Part shown: positions 47,779-55,893 of the stretch, one piece after another
How positions within the stretch are numbered: position 1 is the stretch's first letter
Layout of the letters: each line of letters begins with the position of its first letter
Assembly: GCA_964458935.1 (NCBI GenBank)
Contig: CAYWKS010000004.1
Coordinates: 81,404 to 145,403, forward strand
DNA from: CAYWKS01 sp964458935
GTDB taxonomy: Bacteria; Planctomycetota; Phycisphaerae; Phycisphaerales; Zrk34
Reading direction: 5' to 3'
DNA length: 64,000 nt
Program-made: the position numbers and the translations under genes
The notes under the pieces: model-generated
Told to the model about the DNA's origin: nothing
What the model saw: only the letters and a program-made list of their open reading frames with translations
Database searches by the model: none

Positions 47779-49122
47779 TCAGTAACCGGCGCGACCGCCG
47801 GGTTCGGCGCGTCCCGCGTCGGCGTCGGCTGAAGCGGGCGACGGGTCGCCCTTGCCCGCGCGGAGCTTGCGCGCCATCTCTTCGAGCTTGATGGTCTTGT
47901 GCAGCAGCTCGTAGTTGCCGTGCCACTGGACGAAGTCGGCGCCGCCCATGAACGCGCCGTGCTTGGCGGTGCGGCCGTAGTAATGCCACAGGTCGAACAT
48001 GACGAACTCGATCGGCTCGTCGAAGGGCTTGTCGGTGAGCAGGCCGTCCTCGCGCAACCCGTTGACGATCTTCTGGGCGTTGCGGACCTTCTCGTTGACG
48101 GCGACGACCATGTCCTCGGCGTCGCGGTAGAACTCCTCGGTGTGCTGGGCGGTGTGGCACTTGCTGCAGAGCTCTTTCATGCGGGCCTGTCCCTGGGCAT
48201 AGGTCGGCCGCTTGTCGCTGACCGCGGCGAACAGCCAGTAGCTCAGCCGCTCGGTCGTGTCGTGGGTGACGTTCATCCCTTCGAGCCCGCTCATGTGGCA
48301 GGTCGTGCAGGTGGGCACGGGCATGTCGCCGGTGGTGAGGTTCTTGGGGTCGGCGTCGAGGTTCATGTGATGCCGCTGCGCCTGGAACAGCACGCCGTGC
48401 TTCGATTCCTCGAAGATCTCGATCTGGGAGTGATCGGGTCCCATGTGGCACTGTCCGCAGGTTCGGGGCTGGCGAGCGAGGGCGACCGAGGCGATGTGCC
48501 GCGCGTGGCAGGCGGTGCACGAGCCGATCGTGCCGTCGGGGTTGGGCTTGCCGATGGAGTGGCAGGCGGCGCAGCCGCTCTGGATGGCGGCGTCGCCCTC
48601 GAGGATGGCGAGCTGATTGGCCGGCCGCCGGACCGCGCCCTCGTGGAACTGCTCGGCGAACTGGATCTGCTCCTCGGTGAACGGTTCGCTGCCCCGGACG
48701 GCGGCCCAGGCGGGCGCGGCGTGCCGCGACCGCAGGTATTGCTGGTACTCGGTGGCGTGGCACTGCTTGCAGTTGGCGGCGGTCACGTCCTCGGCGATGA
48801 CGAACCCGCGGTGGTCGAGTTCGGCCTGGCCCTCCATGACGCGGTGGCAGTCCAGGCAGGTCACGCCCTGCTCAGCGTGGACGCTCATCTCAAACTCGTG
48901 GACGATCGCCGCGGTCTCCTGCTGGTGGCAGGAGGCGCACTTGCCGGTGGCCTTGACGAACTGGGCGCTGGGCTGCTGGGTCTGGACCTCGGGCCGCCGC
49001 GAATGCAGCAGCATCGCCGCCACAATCAAAGCGGTGCTGACGATGACGGCGATGAAGATGCTTCGAAACGAAATGCGCGGCCTCCTGCATGCAAAATACG
49101 GGCAATACGCGTCATAAGTCAA
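47779..49122 (-). CDS. Octaheme cytochrome c, hydroxylamine oxidoreductase-like
   Basis: A 447-residue protein with an N-terminal anchor helix (about 18-40) and eight CxxCH haem sites: C62, C89, C118, C184, C202, C222, C272 and C319. Spacing, the internal HARHIASVALARQPRTCGQCHMGPDH segment and the C-terminal DLWHYYGRTAKHGAFMGGADFVQWHGNYELLHK fit the HAO/HaoA family rather than NrfA or OTR. Members oxidise hydroxylamine or hydrazine, or, in the epsilonproteobacterial and anammox HAO-like branch, reduce nitrite. Whether the P460 cross-link tyrosine is present cannot be decided without an alignment. The protein is probably periplasmic and tethered. Confidence 0.85.
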   Translation of the reverse strand: MTYDAYCPYFACRRPRISFRSIFIAVIVSTALIVAAMLLHSRRPEVQTQQPSAQFVKATGKCASCHQQETAAIVHEFEMSVHAEQGVTCLDCHRVMEGQAELDHRGFVIAEDVTAANCKQCHATEYQQYLRSRHAAPAWAAVRGSEPFTEEQIQFAEQFHEGAVRRPANQLAILEGDAAIQSGCAACHSIGKPNPDGTIGSCTACHARHIASVALARQPRTCGQCHMGPDHSQIEIFEESKHGVLFQAQRHHMNLDADPKNLTTGDMPVPTCTTCHMSGLEGMNVTHDTTERLSYWLFAAVSDKRPTYAQGQARMKELCSKCHTAQHTEEFYRDAEDMVVAVNEKVRNAQKIVNGLREDGLLTDKPFDEPIEFVMFDLWHYYGRTAKHGAFMGGADFVQWHGNYELLHKTIKLEEMARKLRAGKGDPSPASADADAGRAEPGGRAGY

Positions 49123-49619
49123 TTGAATTCATGGCCGGGGCGATCCGCGGGGGCGGACACTGTCCGCCCGGGGCACCCCCCGGGGCGGCCAAACGTATGT
49201 AAGGCATTAATGAACAACGACTTTCCGCTATTGAATTGGGGTTTGCACCCGGACAGGGGTTCTCTTTGATGTAAGGCGTTGTGCTCTAACGGATTGTGTT
49301 GCGTTTCGGGCTCCTTTCGTCGTGTCCGGGGTGTCCGGGGGGGTGTCGGTGGTCGGCTTTTCTGTGGCCGCCGCTGGGGGACGGGTGTGAGTCGGGGCCT
49401 GCTATATAGGGGCGCGGGGGCGCGGGCCTGCGCGTCGAGGCGTCGTTTGGCGGTTGGCGTGTGCGGGAAGCGGGTCGAGGGCGTGCCGCGGTGGTGCGCG
49501 CGGGTGCGGGTATCGGTTATGATGAGCGTGGCGGGTATCTGGCCGGGCGGTGGCTTGGCCGCGCAGCATGACCGGGCCCAATTCACGGGGTCTGCTGTCC
49601 GAATTCCGAAAGGGGTCAC
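49123..49619. other. Divergent intergenic region holding a repeat copy
   Basis: About 500 nt between the divergent cytochrome and lipoprotein genes. It holds repeat copy C (49149-49259), then a second ATGTAAGGCGTT at 49269-49280 that echoes the repeat core. A TATGAT box near 49516 is a possible -10 for the lipoprotein gene. No coding ORF is supported. Confidence 0.5.
49149..49259 (+). repeat. Intergenic palindromic repeat, copy C
   Basis: The third copy, plus orientation. GGGCGGACA-C-TGTCCGCCC is a perfect inverted repeat at its left edge, followed by CCGGGGCGGCCAAACG, the TGTAAGGCATTAATG core, ACGACTTT, and a degenerate right arm CACCCGGACAGGGG. Confidence 0.65.
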
Positions 49620-50351
49620 ATGAACATTGCCGGAGTTCCGCAGGGGTGGGCGTTGCGGCGTCGCATCGTGGCGTGGCTGGGGCGTGGGATGATGTCGGGG
49701 GCGTTGTTGTGGATGGGGTGGGGCTGTTCGAAGCCGGCCCATTCGTGGCAAGCGTCGTCGGGGCTGCTGCCGCATCAGTCGAACGGGGGCTGGTCGATGC
49801 AGCGGACGGCGGACCGGGAGTTGCCGAGCCTGCTGCACGGGGTGCTGACGCTGGAGTCGAACCCGCCGGACGAGCGGTTGTGTTACTGGCGAGACTGGCC
49901 GGAGGTGTCTGCGACGGGTCCGTTCTTTTTCGAGGCGCGGCTGCGATATGCGTGGAGTTCGGACACGATCCGGTCGCAGACGCCGATCTGCCTGGCCGGG
50001 ACGGTCCGCGAGGGCGAGGGTTTCCAGTTTTACGTCGACGAGGACAGCGTGTTCTTCGCGGAGGGCCCGTCGGTCGCGGGCGAGCGGGTGGAGTTGGACA
50101 CGGCCGGGTCGTTTCACACCTATCGGCTGGAGTACGACGGCGCGGGGCGGGTGACGGCGTACTACGACGGCGAGCCGATCCTGACCGGGTCCACGTTCAT
50201 CGATCGGCAGTGTCACACGGACACGGTACGGCTGTGTTGGGGGGACGAGACGTTTCGCTCGGCGGGCGGCTCGCAGTGGCAGTACGTTCGGCACGACGTG
50301 GGCGCGCAAGCCGAACTCAAGGAAGAGGCGAAGGATGAGCCGCAGGACTGA
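49620..50351 (+). CDS. Hypothetical lipoprotein with jelly-roll-like domain
   Basis: A 243-residue protein with a long basic N-terminus and lipobox (GALLWMGWGC, about residue 36). The mature part is rich in beta-strand and aromatic residues (PFFFEARLRYAWSSDT, GEGFQFYVDEDSVFF, TYRLEYDGAGRVTAYYDGEPILTG), a pattern typical of concanavalin-like sandwich domains. The charged tail ends KEEAKDEPQD. AAAGGGG lies 4-5 nt before the ATG. No specific family is recognised. Confidence 0.6.
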   Translation: MNIAGVPQGWALRRRIVAWLGRGMMSGALLWMGWGCSKPAHSWQASSGLLPHQSNGGWSMQRTADRELPSLLHGVLTLESNPPDERLCYWRDWPEVSATGPFFFEARLRYAWSSDTIRSQTPICLAGTVREGEGFQFYVDEDSVFFAEGPSVAGERVELDTAGSFHTYRLEYDGAGRVTAYYDGEPILTGSTFIDRQCHTDTVRLCWGDETFRSAGGSQWQYVRHDVGAQAELKEEAKDEPQD

Positions 50352-50402
50352 CCGGCGGCGTTCGGATGGGCGGTGGCCGATGGGCGACGGGGCTGGGCGT
50401 GA

Positions 50403-51239
50403 TCAGCGAATGTTGTCGAGGCCTTCCCAGAGGCCGACGTAGAGCAGTTGCTGGGCGGTATCGTTGTTGTCGTAGATGTCCACGATGCGACGGAGCATGT
50501 TGGGGTCGCTGACGGTGGTGGCGCTGCCGTTGAGGCGGGCGATGTTGATCTCGCCGTTGTGTCGCGAGTTGATCACGGCGTTGTTGGCGTTGAAGTAATC
50601 GGCGACGACGACGCCGTTGCTGGCGACCTTGTAGGTGCGGGGCAGGTCGACCGCTTCGTCGGTATCTTCGGGGAGCCAGAAGACGTCCTTGTTCTGGTCG
50701 GGCATGCTCGGCCATTGCCACTGGTCGAACTCATCGGTGCGGGGTCCGGGTCGTGCCGAGTACTGTGCGGTGGTGTTCTCGTTGGGGTTGCCCTCGGGCC
50801 CGGGGGGCCAGTTCTCGATGTGGGAGGTCTGGAAGGTGTCATCGCCGAAGTCCGGGCATCGCCAGGAATCCTGGTCGACGACGTAATCGTTGCCGTAGAG
50901 CAGGCCGAGGTTGAGCCAGTACTGCCGGCTGCTGCTCTTGCTCCAGAGCCAGTTGTTGTTGGCGACTTTCCAGAGGTAGCCGAGGGGGAGGATGCCGCCG
51001 TGCTCGCCGGCGAAGCCGGTCATGCCGGTGGAGATCTGGCGGAGGTTGTTGTTGCAGATGGTGTAGCGGGTGCTTTCGCGGGCGCTGTTGAGGGCGGGGG
51101 TGAGGATGGCCATCAGCAGGGCGATGATCGAGACCACGACGAGCATCTCGACGAGGGTGAACGCGGCGCGGCGGGTCTGGGCCGGTGCGTTGGCGTGGTC
51201 GGTTGGGCGGGTGGTTTGTGTGGCTTGGAGATGTGCCAT
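50403..51239 (-). CDS. Type II secretion-like pseudopilin
   Basis: A 278-residue protein with a prepilin N-terminal signature: RRAAFTLVEMLVVVSIIALLMAILTPAL, with cleavage expected before F and glutamate at mature position 5. The leader is long (about 25 residues) and Thr/Pro-rich, and -1 is alanine rather than glycine. The C-terminal part contains a short WRCPD motif and an Asn/Asp-rich region (NANNAVINSRHNGEINIARLNGS) like the H-X9-DG-type ends of Planctomycete pseudopilins. Such proteins are very numerous in this phylum. The ATG at 51239 has GAGG 9 nt upstream. Confidence 0.82.
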   Translation of the reverse strand: MAHLQATQTTRPTDHANAPAQTRRAAFTLVEMLVVVSIIALLMAILTPALNSARESTRYTICNNNLRQISTGMTGFAGEHGGILPLGYLWKVANNNWLWSKSSSRQYWLNLGLLYGNDYVVDQDSWRCPDFGDDTFQTSHIENWPPGPEGNPNENTTAQYSARPGPRTDEFDQWQWPSMPDQNKDVFWLPEDTDEAVDLPRTYKVASNGVVVADYFNANNAVINSRHNGEINIARLNGSATTVSDPNMLRRIVDIYDNNDTAQQLLYVGLWEGLDNIR

Positions 51240-51371
51240 CGCCTGATGCCTCGCGGGTTGGATTGCCATGGCGGTCCGAAGGGCGTGACCTGGGACATTC
51301 TAGGGTGGCTGGGGCGTGGTGCAAAATGCCGCGGGCCGGGCTTGAGGCGGTGGCAGGCGGGGTGGGGGGCG

Positions 51372-51400
51372 TTGCCCGCGGGGGGCGGGCGTGATAGATT
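51372..51400 (+). promoter_or_regulatory. Promoter of gnd
   Basis: TTGCCC (51372-51377) and TAGATT (51395-51400) are separated by 17 nt. The leader element begins 17 nt after the -10, the same spacing as at the KDG-kinase-like gene. Confidence 0.55.
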
Positions 51401-51417
51401 TTCGAGTCCTGATTTCC

Positions 51418-51462
51418 CGCACGGAGGTCGTCGGTCCCATTGGGATGCCTGGAGGGACGTGC
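51418..51462 (+). promoter_or_regulatory. Conserved leader element (candidate structured RNA), copy 1, upstream of gnd
   Basis: A left half GCACGGAGGTCGTCGGTCC and a right half GGATGCCTGGAGGGACGTGC flank a 5-nt loop. They match the element at 61341-61407 at 39 of 40 positions, although the two are 10 kb apart. Outer GCACG/CGTGC and inner TCCC/GGGA can pair, leaving a conserved internal loop. It ends 87 nt before the gnd ATG. I do not recognise a known riboswitch class. Confidence 0.6.
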
Positions 51463-51549
51463 GAGGCCCGCCGCGGATGGCTGCCGGGACATTGGGGTCC
51501 TGTCGACATCCGCACATTCGCACCCGCTACAGCAGCGAAGGAGATCGAC

Positions 51550-53094
51550 ATGACCGCCGGATCGCACGCACAAGCTGACATCGGACTGATCGGGCTGGCC
51601 GTGATGGGCCAGAACCTCGTGCTGAACATGGCCGACCACGGCTTCCACGTCGCCGTCTACAACCGGACGACCGCGACGATGGAGAGCTGGGTCTCGGAGA
51701 TCAACGCGGGCGAGCCCAGCGCCGCGCGGGTGAGCGGCCACGCGGAGCTGGCCGACTTCGTGAGCGCGATCAAGCGTCCGCGGAAGGTGATCCTGCTGGT
51801 GAAGTCGACGGCGGTGCTGCCGAGCGACCGCGACGCGGTGGACAAGGTGATGGACCAGTTGCTTCCGCTGCTGGACAAGGACGACATCATCATCGACGGG
51901 GGCAACAGCAACTGGAACGCGACGATCCGCCGGGAGAAGGAGCTGCGTGAGCAGGGTTACAAGTTTATCGGTTCGGGGGTGTCGGGCGGCGAGGTCGGGG
52001 CGCGGTTCGGGCCGTCGCTCATGCCCGGCGGGGACGCCGAGGCGTGGGCGAGCCTGGAGCCGATCTGGAACGCGATCGCCGCGAAGGTCGACCCGGCGAC
52101 GGGCGACCCGCTGGAGGACTACGCCCCGGGCAAGCCGGTCGAAGGGGGCGAGCCGTGCACCGCGCTGATCGGTCCCGACGGGGCCGGGCACTACGTGAAG
52201 ATGGTGCACAACGGGATCGAGTACATCGACATGCAGCTCATCTGCGAGGCGTACATGCTGATGAAGCACCTGCTGGGCTTCAGCGCCGCGGAGATGGGCA
52301 AGGTCTTCGAGACGTGGAACGCCGGGGACCTGTCGAGCTACCTGATCGAGATCACCGCGGACATCCTTCAGCAGCGCGACGCGATCGACAAGGACGGTTA
52401 CCTCGTGGACTACGTGCTCGACACGGCCGGTCAGAAGGGCACGGGCAAGTGGACGTCGACCAGCGCGCTGGACCTGGGGGTCCCGGCGAACAGCATCGCC
52501 GAGGCGGTGTTCGCGCGGTGCCTGAGCGCGTTGAAGGAGCAGCGGGTCGAGGCGTCGAAGGTGTTGGAAGGCCCGGCGGCCGCGTACGACGGCGACCGCG
52601 AGCAACTGGTCGAGGACGTGCGTCAGGCGTTGTACTGCTCGAAGATCTGTGCCTACGCCCAGGGCTTCCAGCTCATGGCCGAGGCGCAGAGCGAATACGG
52701 CTGGACGCTGGACTTCGGTTCGATCGCGTCGATCTGGCGGGGCGGTTGCATCATCCGCGCGCGTTTCCTTCAGAAGATCACCGACGCGTACCAGCGCGAC
52801 CCGAAGCTGGTGAACCTGCTGCTGGACCCGTACTTCAAGGACGCGGTGCACGCCGGGCAGGCGAGCTGGCGGAAGATCGTGTCGCTGGCGGCGACGAGCG
52901 GGATCCCGGCGCCGGCGTTCATGAGCGCGCTGGCCTACTACGACGGGTACCGCAACGACCGGCTCCCGGCGAACCTGCTGCAGGCCCAGCGCGACTACTT
53001 CGGCGCGCACACCTACGAGCGGACCGACACGGACCGCGGCCGGTTCTTCCACACCGACTGGCCGGAGGCAGGCCGCCCGCAGCTCGACGCGTAA
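51550..53094 (+). CDS. gnd: 6-phosphogluconate dehydrogenase (decarboxylating)
   Basis: A 514-residue Gnd: the Rossmann motif [63 protein letters not shown], and the catalytic stretch [23 protein letters not shown]. It also has [15 protein letters not shown]. Insertions, including about 25 residues between [13 protein letters not shown] and [10 protein letters not shown], make it longer than the usual 470. It oxidises 6-phosphogluconate to ribulose 5-phosphate. AAGGAG precedes this ATG. A possible RNA leader lies upstream. Confidence 0.96.
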   Translation: MTAGSHAQADIGLIGLAVMGQNLVLNMADHGFHVAVYNRTTATMESWVSEINAGEPSAARVSGHAELADFVSAIKRPRKVILLVKSTAVLPSDRDAVDKVMDQLLPLLDKDDIIIDGGNSNWNATIRREKELREQGYKFIGSGVSGGEVGARFGPSLMPGGDAEAWASLEPIWNAIAAKVDPATGDPLEDYAPGKPVEGGEPCTALIGPDGAGHYVKMVHNGIEYIDMQLICEAYMLMKHLLGFSAAEMGKVFETWNAGDLSSYLIEITADILQQRDAIDKDGYLVDYVLDTAGQKGTGKWTSTSALDLGVPANSIAEAVFARCLSALKEQRVEASKVLEGPAAAYDGDREQLVEDVRQALYCSKICAYAQGFQLMAEAQSEYGWTLDFGSIASIWRGGCIIRARFLQKITDAYQRDPKLVNLLLDPYFKDAVHAGQASWRKIVSLAATSGIPAPAFMSALAYYDGYRNDRLPANLLQAQRDYFGAHTYERTDTDRGRFFHTDWPEAGRPQLDA

Positions 53095-53204
53095 GCGTAT
53101 GGCGTCGATTCACCGCGTCCGGCGTCGAGGGCGTGGTGATCGCGTGACGGCCGACGTGCTACACTGACTGCGTGCGTTCACATCGCGGCGCGGGAGGTCG
53201 GGCC

Positions 53205-54644
53205 ATGGCCGAGCATGAGAACTTCATCGACGGGCGGTTTGTCGCATCTTCCGGGGGCGCGGCGCGGATCGAGAACCGCAACCCGTCGACGGGGTCGTTG
53301 ATCTGCACGGTGCCGGACAGCACGGACGCCGACGTGGCCGCGGCGCTGGACGCGGCCGAGCGGGCCCAGCCGGCGTGGGAGCGGCGACCGGCGATCGAGC
53401 GGGCGAAGCACCTGCACGCCCTGGCCGACGCGGTGCGCGCCGAGGTCGAGCCGATCGCCCGCATCATCACCGCCGAGCAGGGCAAGACGCTGGGCCTGGC
53501 GCGGACCGAGGCCGCGTTCACCGCCGACTACATCGACTACATGGCCGAGTGGGCCCGGCGGATCGAGGGCGAGATCCTCAACTCGGATCGGCCGGGCGAG
53601 ACGATCTTCCTGTTCCGCCAGGCGATCGGCGTGATCGGGGGGATCCTGCCGTGGAACTTCCCGTTCTTTCTCATCGCGCGCAAGCTCGCGCCGGCGCTGG
53701 TCACGGGCAACACGATCGTGCTCAAGCCCAGCGAGCAGACGCCGCACAACGCCGTGAAGTTCTGTGAGGTCCTCGCGGCGAGCGACCTGCCGGCGGGCGT
53801 GGCCAACGTCGTGCACGGCCGGGGCGCGAGCGCGGGCCGGGCGCTGGCCGGGTCCAGGCGGATCGGCATGATCAGCTTCACCGGCAGCGTCGCGACCGGC
53901 GAGGCGATCATGCATGCCGCCGCCGACCACATCACCAAGGTCGACCTCGAGCTGGGCGGCAAGGCGCCGGCGATCGTGCTCGCCGACGCCGACGTCGACC
54001 TCGCCGTCGAGGCGGTCAAGGCGTCCCGCGTGATCAACAGCGGGCAGGTGTGCAACTGCGCCGAGCGGGTCTACGTGCAGAACGCCATCGCCGACGAGTT
54101 CATTGACAAGCTGAGCCGCGCGATGGCGGCGACGCCGTTCGGCGACCCGCTGGCCGACGAGTCGGTGGCGTACGGCCCGCTGATCGACGGCCGGGGTTAC
54201 GAGAAGGTGGACCAACTGGTGCGGAGCGCCGTCGACCAGGGCGCGGAGGTCGTCACCGGCGGCCGCCGCGCCGACCTCGAGGGCGGCTACTACTACGAGC
54301 CGACCGTGCTGGCCGGCTGCCGGCAGGACATGGACGTGATCCAGCGCGAGATCTTCGGGCCGGTCGCCCCGGTCGTGACGTTCGACGACCTCGACGAGGC
54401 GATCGCGTTCGCCAACGACTCGGAGTACGGGCTGACCAGCTCGATCTACACGCGGGACCTGAACGTGGCGCTTCGGGCGTGCCGCGAGGTCCGGTTCGGC
54501 GAGACCTACATCAACCGCGAGAACTTCGAGGCGATGCAGGGCTTCCACGCCGGCTGGCGCAAGAGCGGGATCGGCGGCGCCGACGGCAAGCACGGCCTGT
54601 ACCAGTACACGCAGACGCACACCGTCTACATGCAGCAGGGCTGA
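53205..54644 (+). CDS. aldA: Aldehyde dehydrogenase, AldA-like (lactaldehyde/glycolaldehyde)
   Basis: A 479-residue NAD-dependent aldehyde dehydrogenase with the same length as E. coli AldA and long matching stretches such as AFTADYIDYMAEWARR, GILPWNFPFFLIARK, ELGGKAPAIV (catalytic Glu), SRVINSGQVCNCAERVYVQ (catalytic Cys) and FGETYINRENFEAMQGFHAGWRKSGIGGADGKHGL. AldA oxidises L-lactaldehyde from fucose and rhamnose breakdown, and glycolaldehyde. GGGAGG lies 8 nt before the ATG. TACACT at 53160-53165 is a likely -10. It precedes an Ldh-family oxidoreductase. Confidence 0.92.
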   Translation: MAEHENFIDGRFVASSGGAARIENRNPSTGSLICTVPDSTDADVAAALDAAERAQPAWERRPAIERAKHLHALADAVRAEVEPIARIITAEQGKTLGLARTEAAFTADYIDYMAEWARRIEGEILNSDRPGETIFLFRQAIGVIGGILPWNFPFFLIARKLAPALVTGNTIVLKPSEQTPHNAVKFCEVLAASDLPAGVANVVHGRGASAGRALAGSRRIGMISFTGSVATGEAIMHAAADHITKVDLELGGKAPAIVLADADVDLAVEAVKASRVINSGQVCNCAERVYVQNAIADEFIDKLSRAMAATPFGDPLADESVAYGPLIDGRGYEKVDQLVRSAVDQGAEVVTGGRRADLEGGYYYEPTVLAGCRQDMDVIQREIFGPVAPVVTFDDLDEAIAFANDSEYGLTSSIYTRDLNVALRACREVRFGETYINRENFEAMQGFHAGWRKSGIGGADGKHGLYQYTQTHTVYMQQG

Positions 54645-54678
54645 GCCGATCCGCCGGTCGCCCGGGGGCGGCGTGGAG

Positions 54679-54707
54679 TTGCCAGTTGGCCGCGGCGCGG
54701 GTACAAC
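54679..54707 (+). promoter_or_regulatory. Promoter of the Ldh-family oxidoreductase
   Basis: TTGCCA (54679-54684) and TACAAC (54702-54707) are spaced by exactly 17 nt, giving a short leader of about 25 nt before the ATG at 54739. Confidence 0.6.
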
Positions 54708-54738
54708 GCCCGTCCCCCGCAAACTGTGAGTCCACACC

Positions 54739-55845
54739 ATGACCTACTACTACGTCTTCCCCGTCGACAAGCACAACGAGCTGGTTTCCGCGGCGTTCCA
54801 GTCGCGGGGGTTCAGCACCGAGGAGGCCGACGCCGCCGCGCGGTTCTGCGAGCTGGCGTCGTGGCACGGCATCCGCACCCACAACGCGCTCAAGGCCCTG
54901 CACCTCGACGAGCATTTCGGGTCCAAGGCCGGCGGGTGCATCCCCGGCGCCGAGATTGAGAAGCTGCATCCGCGGTACCCCGCCGTGCACCGCTGGAACG
55001 CCAACCGCAAGCTCGGCCAGGCCGTCGCCTTCGAGGCGATGGACCAGTGCATGAAGCTGGCCGACGAGTTCGGCGTGGGGATCGTCACGGTCGACAACGC
55101 GTTTCATTACCTGTGGGGCGGCGGTTACGTGATCGACGCGGCGAAGAAGGGTTACATCGCCTACACCTGCTGCACGGCGGCGCTGGCCGAGGTCGTGCCG
55201 TTCGGCGGCAAGTTCCCCACGCTGGGCACCAACCCCCACTCGTGGGCGTTCCCCACGGACCCGGAGGTCGGCTTCCCGGTGTGCATCGACTGGGCGACGA
55301 GCACGGTCGCCATGGGCCGCGTCCAGCAGTTCAAGCGCGAGGGCAAGCAGCTCCCGCCCAACGCCGGCGTCGACGCCGACGGCAACCCGACCAGCGACCC
55401 CAACCAGGTCGTGGCGCTGACGCCGTTCGGGGCGCACAAGGGCTACGGCCTGGCGCTGATCAACGAGCTGTACGCGGCGTACACCGGCGGGTCGCTGCCG
55501 ACGCTGCGAAGCCGCTGGAACACCGGCGACATGGACGAGAAGCGGGTGCCGCACTTCTATTTCCAGTGCATCAAGCCCGACGCGCTGAGCACCGGCGACT
55601 TCGCCTGCGGCCGCAACCAGTCGGAGAACGTCAAGGCGGTGATCCACGACATCCTGGGGCACGGCAACAGCCCGCCGGAGGGCCGGGCCATGCTCCCCGG
55701 CCAGATCGAGGCCGAGGCGGCGCAGTTGTCGGCGAAGTACGGCGGGCTGCTGTTCACCCGGGCCGAGCTGGACGAGTTCCAGCATGTCGCCGACGAAGCC
55801 GGCCGCACGCTCGACATCGACAGCCTCGCCCGCGTCGAGGAATGA
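54739..55845 (+). CDS. Malate/L-lactate dehydrogenase-family (Ldh2) oxidoreductase
   Basis: A 368-residue NAD(P)-dependent dehydrogenase of the YlbC/AllD/ComC family. Conserved features are ASWHGIRTHNALKAL (catalytic His in SHG-type motif, here WHG), VDNAFHYLWGGGYVIDAAKKGYI, GTNPHSWAFPTD, DWATSTVAMGRV, and the ALTPFGAHKGYGLALINEL region. The fold is unrelated to classical LDH. Possible substrates are 2-keto acids such as 2,3-diketogulonate or ureidoglycolate. Its place after AldA suggests a role in sugar-acid metabolism (inference). Confidence 0.85.
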   Translation: MTYYYVFPVDKHNELVSAAFQSRGFSTEEADAAARFCELASWHGIRTHNALKALHLDEHFGSKAGGCIPGAEIEKLHPRYPAVHRWNANRKLGQAVAFEAMDQCMKLADEFGVGIVTVDNAFHYLWGGGYVIDAAKKGYIAYTCCTAALAEVVPFGGKFPTLGTNPHSWAFPTDPEVGFPVCIDWATSTVAMGRVQQFKREGKQLPPNAGVDADGNPTSDPNQVVALTPFGAHKGYGLALINELYAAYTGGSLPTLRSRWNTGDMDEKRVPHFYFQCIKPDALSTGDFACGRNQSENVKAVIHDILGHGNSPPEGRAMLPGQIEAEAAQLSAKYGGLLFTRAELDEFQHVADEAGRTLDIDSLARVEE

Positions 55846-55893
55846 CGCGCTGGAAACTGTCTGCTTGAACGATCGTGGGGCCGAACCGGCCTG

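Noticed and set aside
47779..49122. Nitrite reductase NrfA or tetrathionate reductase OTR
   Set aside because: NrfA has five haems including CxxCK. Here there are eight CxxCH and an HAO-type C-terminal segment.
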